A DNA stretch of 7,835 nucleotides from Proteobacteria bacterium UBA4575 (GTDB lineage Bacteria; Pseudomonadota; Gammaproteobacteria; UBA4575): assembly GCA_002386945.1 (NCBI GenBank), contig DGKH01000083.1:7213-15047 (forward strand). The letters are read 5' to 3'. The translations under genes and the position numbers were made by a program. Numbering within the stretch: the first letter of the stretch is position 1; each line of letters begins with the position of its first letter. Below the pieces are notes generated by a model, which worked only from the letters and a program-made list of their open reading frames with translations, ran no database searches and had not been told where the DNA came from. This document shows, piece by piece, positions 1-6,325 of this stretch.

Positions 1-468
1 GTTTTTCAGCAAAAGGGCAACAAAATTATGTCAGTAACATAGGATAGCAAACCACCTAAAAAAGCTCTATTAGACTTAACCATGGATGAGAAGAAATCGA
101 GTGATTTTATTATATTGGACAGCAATAAGCTGACATTCCCGAAGAATGATGTTTCATTGGCCTTTTGGAATTAAGTCTTAGAGAGGGCTTTAAGTATTAC
201 AGCGTCTAGTGAGGCTAGTGGGGGTCACTGTATGCTGTCTTGTATAGGTAAAACAAAGCATTGGCCGAAATTTACGGTGTAGGTCTCTTAGCGTATATTG
301 TTTTTAATGCAGTGTTGCATCTATTTATAAGCAGTCACTAAGTTATCCTGAGGAATATGGTTCTTCCTAGAATAGGGCTGAGCCGTATTTTTCCCATAGG
401 ATATTATGCATTTGGGTTATAAGCGTACTACTGACAAGTAAAGCTATCGGAATAGGAGCTATTCAAAG
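1..468. other. Gene-poor upstream region without an intact gene
   Basis: No frame on either strand gives a convincing protein across this stretch. It is AT-rich and broken by stops in all forward frames. It contains the doubtful gene remnant described separately at 28-282 and, in its last 186 bases, the presumed leader of the aldehyde dehydrogenase operon. Small structures visible in the leader are a 5-bp perfect hairpin (ATGCA at 307-311, TGCAT at 316-320, four-base loop) and a pair AGGAA (351-355) / TTCCT (364-368). Possible -10 elements are TATTAT at 402-407 and TATAAG at 418-423, but neither has a good -35 box at the usual distance, so the promoter cannot be placed. I see no riboswitch consensus (for example no TPP or THF box). 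Confidence 0.6.
28..282 (+). pseudogene. Possible decayed small gene, two in-frame stops
   Basis: An AAGGG ribosome binding site at 13-17 sits ten bases before an ATG at 28. The frame reads MSVT, then a TAG at 40-42. It reopens as a plausible soluble sequence (DSKPPKKALLDLT, then MDEKKSSDFIILDSNKLTF) to a TAA at 172-174, and reads on for 35 more codons (VLERALSITASSEASGG and onward) to a TAG at 280-282. The neighbouring genes use TAG and TGA as true stops, so recoding is not a reasonable explanation. I do not recognise the protein. Two internal stops in 84 codons is not far from chance, so this may be ordinary non-coding DNA. The part from ATG 82 to 174 could also be an independent 30-residue peptide, but it lacks a clear ribosome binding site. 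Confidence 0.2.
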
Positions 469-1866
469 GTGAAGAATAATCAGGTTTTAAATGTCATAAA
501 TCCATCGACTGGAGTGACTGTGACTGATTTGCCAGTCGATAATGCTGATAGTGCGGTACACAAGTTGAGTCAGGCGCAAGCACTCTTTGCTGACAAGTCG
601 CGGCACTTATCATTAGATGAGCGTATCGCTATCCTCGAAAAGCTGGCTATGCTAATTGAACGCGAACATGAAAGCTTTGAAATGACCATTGCGCAAGAGG
701 GTGGTAAGCCGTTGTGTGATGCTCGTGTTGAGGTTTCCCGAGCTGTCGCAGGTATTCGTACGGCTATCGCCACAGTGAGCGATCACCGGGGCCAGGTCAT
801 ACCACTAGGCTATCAACAATCTTCTTCCGGACGAATAGCCTTTACTCAGGTCTCCCCCCGAGGCGTGGTGCTGGCCTTTAGTGCCTTCAATCACCCTCTA
901 AATTTAATTATCCATCAGATTATTCCAGCCTTTGCTACTGGTTGTCCCTGTGTTGTTAAGCCAGCACGGGATACTCCGATGTCTTGTATCAAACTGGTTG
1001 AGGCGATGTATCAGGTGGGGGTGCCGCAGGATTACATTCGTTATGTCATTCTTGAAGACTTAAACATTGCCGATGCGTTGGTACGCAGCAAAGAAATAGC
1101 GTTTTTCAGTTTTATCGGCTCGGCGAAAGTGGGTTGGATGTTACGTTCTCGGCTTCAACCTGGAGTTCGCTGCGCGCTAGAGCATGGTGGTGTAGCACCA
1201 TGTATTGTATCGGCATCAGCGGATATCAAAAAGGCGATTCCAGCGATCACCAAAGGGGCTTATTACCATGCAGGGCAGGTCTGTGTCAGTACGCAGAGAG
1301 TTTATGTAGAGGAATCTATCTATGAACACTTTGTTGAGCAACTGACTATCGCTGTTAATGCATTGGTGCTCGGCCCAGCGACTGAAGAAGCAACAGATGT
1401 TGGGCCATTAATTCGCCCTCAGGAAGCACTTCGAGTTCATGAGTGGGTTGAAGAGGCGAAGCAGATGGGGGCTACCGTTGCAGTCGGTGGTGTAGCGCCT
1501 CAAGGAAACTTTTATCAGCCAACATTGTTGCTATCGCCTCATGTTGAGTCAAAAGTCAGTTGTGAGGAGATATTTGGCCCGGTGTTATGTGTCTATCCGG
1601 TTCGTGATCTTGATCATGCTTTAGGGCTGGCTAATATCGAACCCCATGCTTTTCAAGCCTCTATTTTCACTGAGCAACTGGATGAGGTTTATCGTGCTTA
1701 TGCCGCTTTTGACGCTTCTGCCATTATGGTCAATGACCACACCGCCTTCCGTGATGATGCAATGCCCTTTGCGGGGCTAAATGCATCTGGCTTAGGTGTT
1801 GGTGGCATCCCTTATACAATTGAAGAAATGCAGTTCGAAAAAATGTTGGTGCTTAATCAGCATTGA
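469..1866 (+). CDS. NAD(P)-dependent aldehyde dehydrogenase
   Basis: A 465-residue member of the aldehyde dehydrogenase superfamily, which oxidises an aldehyde to the acid through a cysteine thiohemiacetal. All core catalytic elements are visible: the active-site asparagine in SAFNHPLN (N141), the cofactor lysine in VVKPARDTP (K164), a FIGSAKVG nucleotide loop (217-ish; usual FTGS with I for T), the general-base glutamate in LEHGG (E238), the catalytic cysteine in HAGQVCVSTQR (C272), the cofactor-binding EEIFGPV (366-372) and the C-terminal PFAGLNASGLG. The length is normal to slightly short for the family. The FNHPLN form places it near the lactaldehyde/phosphonoacetaldehyde/benzaldehyde-type branch, but the substrate cannot be told. 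The start is GTG, with AGGAG at 454-458 ten bases upstream and an in-frame stop at 439-441, so no longer protein is possible. It is the first gene of a three-gene operon; the next gene follows after 26 bases. The cytoplasm is the expected location, as no signal peptide is seen. Confidence 0.9.
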   Translation: MKNNQVLNVINPSTGVTVTDLPVDNADSAVHKLSQAQALFADKSRHLSLDERIAILEKLAMLIEREHESFEMTIAQEGGKPLCDARVEVSRAVAGIRTAIATVSDHRGQVIPLGYQQSSSGRIAFTQVSPRGVVLAFSAFNHPLNLIIHQIIPAFATGCPCVVKPARDTPMSCIKLVEAMYQVGVPQDYIRYVILEDLNIADALVRSKEIAFFSFIGSAKVGWMLRSRLQPGVRCALEHGGVAPCIVSASADIKKAIPAITKGAYYHAGQVCVSTQRVYVEESIYEHFVEQLTIAVNALVLGPATEEATDVGPLIRPQEALRVHEWVEEAKQMGATVAVGGVAPQGNFYQPTLLLSPHVESKVSCEEIFGPVLCVYPVRDLDHALGLANIEPHAFQASIFTEQLDEVYRAYAAFDASAIMVNDHTAFRDDAMPFAGLNASGLGVGGIPYTIEEMQFEKMLVLNQH

Positions 1867-1892
1867 TTCCCTCATCGGATTAGGAGTAGTTA

Positions 1893-3545
1893 GTGAAAGC
1901 ATCAGATTTGATGGTGAAGTGTCTTGAAGAAGAAGGTATAGAATATATTTTTGGTGTTCCTGGTGAAGAGAATGCCGATTTCATGATGAGCCTTGAGGAG
2001 TCTAGCCAGATTCAGTTTATTCTTACTCGGCATGAGCAAGGTGCAGCATTCATGGCGGAAATTTATGGTCGTTTGACAGGTACTCCTGCAGGTTGTCTAA
2101 GCACCTTAGGGCCGGGGGCGACCAATCTGATTACGGGTGTGGCCGATGCTAATATGGATCGTGCACCTATGTTGGTGTTAACGGGGCAGGGTAGTACTCG
2201 TCGCTTACATAAAGAGTCACATCAAATCATGGATGTGATAAAGATGTTTGAGCCGGTAACTAAGTGGGCAACGAGTATTATCCATGCCGATAGTATTCCT
2301 GAGATCATACGTAAAGCAGTACGTATTGCACGCAGTGAAAAACCTGGTGCTGTATTGGTGGAATTGCCTGAAGATATTGCGACGCATGACACCAATGTTA
2401 TGCCGATGAAGCCAATTCGTTTCCGTCGCTCAAGCGCCAATCACGAGATGATACTTGCTGCCGTAGAAAAACTGAAAGCGGCGCGCCGTCCGTTGATCTT
2501 AGCGGGTAATGGTTGTGTCCGAAAACGTAGTGCTCAATATGTACGCGAGCTGGCAGAGCTCACGGGTATTGGTGTGTTAAATACCTTTATGGCGAAAGGA
2601 GCTATTGATCCTGACAGCCCACAATCACTATATACCATCGGTTTGGGAGCCAAAGATATCGCGACCTGTGCCATTGATGCTGCCGACTTAGTGTTATCTA
2701 TCGGTTTCGATATGGTTGAGTATCATCCAAGTCTTTGGAATACCGATGGTGATAAATCCATTATTCATGTTGATTTTCAGCCTGCTGAAATCGATAGTGC
2801 TTATCATCCTGAAATCGAATTAGTGGGTGATATAGCCGATACCTTGAAAGCATTATTGGATGAGCTTAAAAAACATGGTGAATTCGACTTCAATCTTGCT
2901 CAACAGGCGCGTATCCGAGATGAAATGAGGGCGGAGTTTACTGCCTATGGTGATGATAAAACCAGTGGCATTATTAAACCGCAAAAAGTACTGCATGATG
3001 TTCAGAAAGTGTATGCGGAAGATGGCTTGCTATTATCCGATGTTGGCGCCCATAAAATGTGGATTGCTAGACATTATCATTGTAAGACACCTAATGGCTG
3101 TTTGATTCCTAATGGCTTTTGTTCAATGGGATTTGCTTTGCCAGGTGCCATTGCTGCATCAATTGTTGATCCTCAGAGAAAGATATTGGGGATTGCTGGT
3201 GATGCTGGATTTTTGATGAACGTGCAGGAAATGGAAACGGCGGCACGGCTCAATAGTAATATCACCATGATGGTCTGGGAAGACCATATGTATGGCTTGA
3301 TTGCCTGGAAGCAATTGGCTCACTTTGGCAAACATACTGAGCTATCGTTTACTAATCCGGACTGGGGATTACTGGCTAAATCTTTTCGATGGGATTATCA
3401 GTTTGTTGGGGAGAGTGATCAACTGTTGGCTGCTTTGAATAAGGCTGAGAGTCATCATGGGCCTAGCCTGATAGTTGTACCGATTGACTATAGTGAAAAT
3501 GAAAAGCTAACGCAGCAGTTAGGTGAATTAACTTGTACTATCTAG
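1893..3545 (+). CDS. ThDP-dependent acetolactate synthase-like enzyme (catabolic type)
   Basis: A 550-residue thiamine-diphosphate enzyme with the three-domain fold of acetolactate synthases. The N-terminal pyrimidine-binding domain carries the activating glutamate in RHEQGAAFMAEIYGR (E48) and the LGPGATN loop (72-78). A central domain follows, then a pyrophosphate-binding domain with AGDAGF (435-440, metal ligand D437) and the second ligand region WEDHMYG (D464). The segment around 271-294 (GFDMVEYHPSLW then IIHVD) matches catabolic AlsS/BudB enzymes and lacks the RFDDR-type FAD-site motif of biosynthetic IlvB/IlvI. HQ..D at 110-114 also fits AlsS. No small regulatory subunit gene (ilvN/ilvH type) is adjacent, which agrees with this. 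The expected reaction is 2 pyruvate to acetolactate plus CO2, but a different 2-oxoacid or acceptor aldehyde is possible. An oddity is alanine in place of the second glycine of the usual GDG. The start is GTG, with TAGGAG six bases upstream (1881-1886). No alsD/budA decarboxylase or butanediol dehydrogenase is present, so a classical acetoin operon is not supported. Confidence 0.88.
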   Translation: MKASDLMVKCLEEEGIEYIFGVPGEENADFMMSLEESSQIQFILTRHEQGAAFMAEIYGRLTGTPAGCLSTLGPGATNLITGVADANMDRAPMLVLTGQGSTRRLHKESHQIMDVIKMFEPVTKWATSIIHADSIPEIIRKAVRIARSEKPGAVLVELPEDIATHDTNVMPMKPIRFRRSSANHEMILAAVEKLKAARRPLILAGNGCVRKRSAQYVRELAELTGIGVLNTFMAKGAIDPDSPQSLYTIGLGAKDIATCAIDAADLVLSIGFDMVEYHPSLWNTDGDKSIIHVDFQPAEIDSAYHPEIELVGDIADTLKALLDELKKHGEFDFNLAQQARIRDEMRAEFTAYGDDKTSGIIKPQKVLHDVQKVYAEDGLLLSDVGAHKMWIARHYHCKTPNGCLIPNGFCSMGFALPGAIAASIVDPQRKILGIAGDAGFLMNVQEMETAARLNSNITMMVWEDHMYGLIAWKQLAHFGKHTELSFTNPDWGLLAKSFRWDYQFVGESDQLLAALNKAESHHGPSLIVVPIDYSENEKLTQQLGELTCTI

Positions 3546-3566
3546 CCACTCGATATTTTCACAAAA

Positions 3567-5111
3567 GTGAATGCCATGAGTAATCTACAGCAGCTTGCAC
3601 AATCTGTGACTCAATGGAGTGCGCTGATCCTGTTATTTATGCTTGGGGTCGGTCTGTTGACGATTGTGGTGATCTATTTCATTGATAAAACCCAAACCAC
3701 TCAGACGATACGACGTAACTATCCAGTGGTTGGACGCTTTCGCTATTTTTTTGAACATTTGGGTGGGTTTTTTCGGCAGTATTTTTTTGCTATGGACAGA
3801 GAAGAGCTGCCTTTTAATAGGGCTGAGCGTTCCTGGGTTTATAAGGCGGCAAAGGATGTAGATACGACTATTGCTTTCGGTTCTACCCGCTCGCTGAACC
3901 AGGAGGGAGACGCCATGTTCCTCAATAGTGCGTTCCCAACACTGTCTGAAGATGTGGCAGAGCCTCAACCGATAACTGTGGGTGAGACTAGTTGTAAAAA
4001 GCCATATACCACCAAATCAATTATCAATGTCTCGGGTATGAGCTACGGGTCTATTTCATCACCAGCAATACGTGCATTATCAAACGGTGCCCGTGAAGCA
4101 GGTGTTTGGATGAATACCGGTGAAGGCGGTTTATCTCCTTATCACTTGGAAGGAGGTTGCGATATTGTCTATCAAATCGGAACGGCAAAGTATGGTGTTC
4201 GTAACGAAGATGGGACATTAAGTGATGACAAATTACGTGAAATATCAGACCACGAACAGGTGCGGATGTTCGAAATAAAAATGAGTCAGGGTGCGAAGCC
4301 AGGAAAAGGTGGCATCTTGCCCGCTATTAAAGTTACCGAAGAAATTAGCCGTATTCGAGGTATACCGGTAGGGACTGATTCAATAAGCCCTAATGGGCAT
4401 GAAGACATTAAAAGTGTCAATGATTTGCTGGATATGATTCATCGAATCCGAGAAGTGACCGGTAAGCCTGTTGGTTTCAAGATGGTGGTTGGGCAGCTGG
4501 AGTTTTTTGATGATCTTTTCCAAGAAGTGCATCGGCGTGGCATTGAAAGTGCCCCAGATTTTATTACTATCGATAGTGCTGATGGAGGGACTGGAGCTGC
4601 ACCGCAACCCTTAATGGACTATATGGGAATGCCACTTCAGGAGAGCCTGCCACTCATTGTGAATGCATTGCATACCCATGGATTACGTCAGCGGATTAGG
4701 ATTATTTCTTCTGGAAAATTGATCACACCTGGCAAGGTTGCTTGGGCCTTAGCCGTAGGGGCTGATTTTGTGACATCCGCCCGAGGGTTCATGTTTGCAC
4801 TGGGCTGCATTCAGGCGATGCAGTGTAATAAAAACACCTGCCCCACGGGTATTGCTACGCATAACAAGGATCTTCAGCGCGGTTTAGTGCCTGAAGACAA
4901 GGCCGTTCGGGTTGCGAATTTCGCCAAAAAAGTTGTTTATGGCGTTGGCCTAATTGCCCATTCATGTGGTGTGACTGAACCGCGCCAGTTAGAACGAAAA
5001 CATATTCGAGTCATTGAAAACGGTGGTCGTTCAACTTCTTTGGCCGAAATACACCCAGTTCCGAAAGTGAAAACACAATATATTTCTGCCGGTGACATTC
5101 AACAAAAATAG
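3567..5111 (+). CDS. Membrane-anchored FMN/3Fe-4S glutamate synthase-domain protein (YerD-like)
   Basis: A 514-residue protein that contains only the FMN-binding synthase domain of glutamate synthase (GltB) behind a membrane anchor. Residues about 18-39 form one hydrophobic helix (LILLFMLGVGLLTIVVIYF core). It is followed by K41, R49 and R50 while no charge of that sign precedes it, so the catalytic part should lie in the cytoplasm. GltB-type motifs follow in order: SGMSYGSIS (156-164), NTGEGG (183-188), KMSQGAKPGKGGILP (238-252), DGGTGAAP (339-346), SGKLITPGKVAWALAVGAD (382-400) and the 3Fe-4S cysteines C414, C420 and C425 in the C-x5-C-x4-C spacing of glutamate synthase. The glutaminase domain, central domain and C-terminal beta-helix of full GltB (about 1500 residues) are absent, as is a GltD partner. 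The overall shape resembles Bacillus subtilis YerD, whose function I do not know. The start is GTG at 3567 without a good ribosome binding site; ATG at 3576 is an equal alternative. It lies 21 bases after the ThDP enzyme gene. Confidence 0.87.
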   Translation: MNAMSNLQQLAQSVTQWSALILLFMLGVGLLTIVVIYFIDKTQTTQTIRRNYPVVGRFRYFFEHLGGFFRQYFFAMDREELPFNRAERSWVYKAAKDVDTTIAFGSTRSLNQEGDAMFLNSAFPTLSEDVAEPQPITVGETSCKKPYTTKSIINVSGMSYGSISSPAIRALSNGAREAGVWMNTGEGGLSPYHLEGGCDIVYQIGTAKYGVRNEDGTLSDDKLREISDHEQVRMFEIKMSQGAKPGKGGILPAIKVTEEISRIRGIPVGTDSISPNGHEDIKSVNDLLDMIHRIREVTGKPVGFKMVVGQLEFFDDLFQEVHRRGIESAPDFITIDSADGGTGAAPQPLMDYMGMPLQESLPLIVNALHTHGLRQRIRIISSGKLITPGKVAWALAVGADFVTSARGFMFALGCIQAMQCNKNTCPTGIATHNKDLQRGLVPEDKAVRVANFAKKVVYGVGLIAHSCGVTEPRQLERKHIRVIENGGRSTSLAEIHPVPKVKTQYISAGDIQQK

Positions 5112-5135
5112 GTTGTTTAGTCGTAGCTGAGCCGG

Positions 5136-5165
5136 TTGAATTACACAATATTTTTAAACAATATT
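5136..5165 (+). promoter_or_regulatory. Weak candidate sigma70 promoter for pncC-thpR
   Basis: TTGAAT (5136-5141) and AATATT (5160-5165) are separated by 18 bases, with four of six matches to each consensus box. Transcription would begin near 5172, leaving a leader of roughly 70 bases before pncC. The left arm of the inverted repeat overlaps the -35 box. This is a visual match only; AT-rich DNA gives such matches often. Confidence 0.25.
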
Positions 5166-5194
5166 TGCTCTTCGATCGACCGCAATTGTGTAAT
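5140..5194. repeat. Perfect 10-bp inverted repeat upstream of pncC
   Basis: ATTACACAAT at 5140-5149 is matched exactly by its reverse complement ATTGTGTAAT at 5185-5194, with 35 bases between the arms. The arms are AT-rich and the right arm is not followed by a T-run, so this does not look like an intrinsic terminator. The placement across a candidate promoter would suit a pair of operator half-sites or a structured leader. No regulator family is assigned. Confidence 0.55.
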
Positions 5195-5243
5195 GAAGTT
5201 GCGAAGATGGGCTTATGGTTTTGACTATTTGAAAGAACGTATT

Positions 5244-5738
5244 ATGACGGCAGATCAAACTCAATTATTACCCATCGTAGATCGCTTGGCCGAACGCTTA
5301 TTGGCGCGAAAACAAAGTCTAGCGGTGGCTGAGTCTTGCACTGGTGGCTGGCTGGCTAAATCCTGTACCGACTTGGCCGGTAGTTCGCAGTGGTTTGAGC
5401 GCGGCTTAGTGACCTATAGTAACGCTGCTAAGATTGATTTGTTGGCAGTGCCGATGGAGATGATCGAGCAGCAGGGTGCCGTCAGTGAAGCGACGGTTAC
5501 GGCGATGGTTGCAGGGCTACTCGACACTAGCCCAGCTGATTGGGTGATTGCAGTATCAGGTGTCGCTGGACCAGATGGTGGCACTGTAATTAATCCAGTC
5601 GGTAGTGTTTGGTTTGCATGGCAACAACGTGGACATGCCGTTGTTACGTGTAAGCAATCGCTTGTAGGCAATCGTGATGCTATTCGACAGGCCGCGGTGA
5701 GCTATGCCTTGGAGCAATTAATTAGTTATCTGAAATGA
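5244..5738 (+). CDS. pncC: Nicotinamide-nucleotide amidohydrolase (CinA C-terminal domain)
   Basis: A 164-residue stand-alone CinA C-terminal domain. The family deamidates nicotinamide mononucleotide (NMN) to nicotinate mononucleotide, returning the NMN released by NAD-dependent DNA ligase and other NAD-consuming enzymes to NAD synthesis. Motifs are VAESCTGGWLA (28-38, containing the proposed serine nucleophile), FERGLVTYSNAAK (51-63) and AVSGVAGPDGG (103-113), all near-identical to E. coli PncC (YgaD), with the usual length for single-domain forms. The N-terminal molybdopterin-binding-like domain of full-length CinA is absent, as in E. coli. ATG 5244 is chosen because homology to E. coli begins at this MTADQ segment; the frame is open back to TTG 5136 with another ATG at 5193, but those residues look unconserved. 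Only a weak GAAAG precedes the start. Its stop overlaps the thpR start (ATGA), implying translational coupling. Location next to recA is the gammaproteobacterial norm. Confidence 0.92.
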   Translation: MTADQTQLLPIVDRLAERLLARKQSLAVAESCTGGWLAKSCTDLAGSSQWFERGLVTYSNAAKIDLLAVPMEMIEQQGAVSEATVTAMVAGLLDTSPADWVIAVSGVAGPDGGTVINPVGSVWFAWQQRGHAVVTCKQSLVGNRDAIRQAAVSYALEQLISYLK

Positions 5739-6259
5739 ATGTACGACGCATGTTTTTAACTGTCTGGCCAAACGAGGCGCAGATAGAGCAGCTATATCAA
5801 CTGCAGGGTGACTATATCGGTTATGGTAAAGAGGTAAGCCCTGAAAACTTGCATATGACCTTACTGTTTATGGGGGATATGCCGGATGACCAGGTCGACT
5901 GTTTGATTCAAAATGCTCGAGACCTCGCTGTTAAGCCATTTAGCATCAGTTTGGACCGCTTGGGTTACTTCCCGAAGACAAAAATATTTTATGTCGCACC
6001 TAGTGTTATTCCTGAAGAATTAACGCGTCTACAGCGCGGATTACGCAGTTGTGCACAACACTGTGGCGTGCGGCAGTTGAGTAAACGCTACCTGCCTCAT
6101 GTATCGTTACAAAGAAAGAGTGAGATTCCATTATCTAATCCATCATTTGCCCCAATTGAGTGGGAAATTGATGAGTTTCATTTGGTGGAGTCACGTTTAG
6201 ATCGTCGCGCAGTGCTATATAACTCAGTAGAAAGCTTTAGCTTGATCAATCACAGCTAG
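5735..6259 (+). CDS. thpR: RNA 2',3'-cyclic phosphodiesterase (2'-5' RNA ligase family)
   Basis: A 174-residue member of the 2H phosphoesterase superfamily, of the same length as E. coli ThpR (LigT). The two family histidine motifs are present: HMTL at 40-43 (H40, T42) in the context SPENLHMTLLFMG, and HVSL at 122-125 (H122, S124) in the context RYLPHVSLQR. They form the active site that opens RNA 2',3'-cyclic phosphates and, in vitro, joins tRNA halves through reversible 2'-5' linkages. The N-terminus RRMFLTVWP matches the family's R-x-F-x-A/V start strand, so the ATG at 5735 is secure. That ATG overlaps the pncC stop by four bases. The gene ends 66 bases before recA. Being in a recA cluster with an NMN recycling enzyme suggests a shared link to nucleic-acid end repair, but that is inference. 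It is a cytoplasmic enzyme. Confidence 0.9.
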   Translation: MNVRRMFLTVWPNEAQIEQLYQLQGDYIGYGKEVSPENLHMTLLFMGDMPDDQVDCLIQNARDLAVKPFSISLDRLGYFPKTKIFYVAPSVIPEELTRLQRGLRSCAQHCGVRQLSKRYLPHVSLQRKSEIPLSNPSFAPIEWEIDEFHLVESRLDRRAVLYNSVESFSLINHS

Positions 6260-6325
6260 ACGCCCTAGATTGCGCCATTTAAGATAGCTGATAGCTTTAT
6301 AACCGTATTACAGAGGAACCCTATT
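6260..6325 (+). promoter_or_regulatory. recA leader: candidate -10 box, tandem repeat, no LexA box
   Basis: TATAAC at 6298-6303 matches five of six bases of the sigma70 -10 box, but no convincing -35 box lies 16-18 bases upstream. This leaves only about 20 bases to the recA start, so the transcript would have a very short leader. A tandem 7-bp repeat, GATAGCT twice (6283-6296), sits just before it. I looked for the enterobacterial-type LexA site (CTGT-N8-ACAG) and did not find it here. The only ACAG (6310-6313) has TATA where CTGT should be. recA may therefore be transcribed partly from the pncC promoter. Confidence 0.3.
6313..6317 (+). promoter_or_regulatory. Ribosome binding site of recA (supports TTG start)
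   Basis: GAGGA lies eight bases before TTG 6326. Upstream of that TTG the frame holds no ATG or GTG back to the in-frame TAG at 6266-6268, so this site and the TTG together define the recA start. Confidence 0.8.

Larger units (their letters stand above)
5112..5243. other. AT-rich intergenic region between the metabolic operon and pncC
   Basis: This gap separates the metabolic operon from the NMN-amidase/recA cluster. The pncC frame is open back to a TTG at 5136, but that extension does not resemble PncC homologues. No GC-rich hairpin plus T-run is found after the 5111 stop, so no factor-independent terminator can be placed and read-through from the upstream operon is possible. The region contains the inverted repeat and promoter candidate listed separately, and a 9-bp direct repeat ACAATATTT (5145-5153 and 5158-5166). 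Confidence 0.5.

Noticed and set aside
1893..3545. Biosynthetic acetolactate synthase (IlvB/IlvI) of branched-chain amino acid synthesis
   Set aside because: The FAD-site RFDDR-type motif is replaced by a catabolic-type GFDMVEYHPSLW segment, and no regulatory subunit gene is next to it.
371..3828. A 13-base repeat, AATAGGGCTGAGC, at 371-383 and 3816-3828
   Set aside because: One exact 13-mer pair is expected about once per two windows of this size by chance, and the second copy lies inside a conserved coding sequence. No longer homology surrounds it.
5143..5151. ACACAATAT resembling half of an NrdR box
   Set aside because: The second half of the palindrome (ATATTGTGT-like) is missing at the required position, and neither flanking gene is a ribonucleotide reductase gene.
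5136..5243. N-terminal extension of PncC by 36 residues from TTG 5136
   Set aside because: Homology to E. coli PncC starts at the ATG at 5244, the extension looks unconserved, and it overlaps the inverted repeat and promoter candidate.
6061..6076. CTGT-N8-GCAG resembling a LexA site
   Set aside because: It lies inside the thpR coding sequence about 250 bases before recA, the second half-site has a mismatch, and the core is GC-rich, unlike LexA sites.
6239..6257. AGCT-flanked TTGATCAA palindrome at the thpR end as an operator
   Set aside because: It falls in the last codons of thpR, and the 8-bp palindrome is short enough to occur by chance; the flanking symmetry is incomplete.
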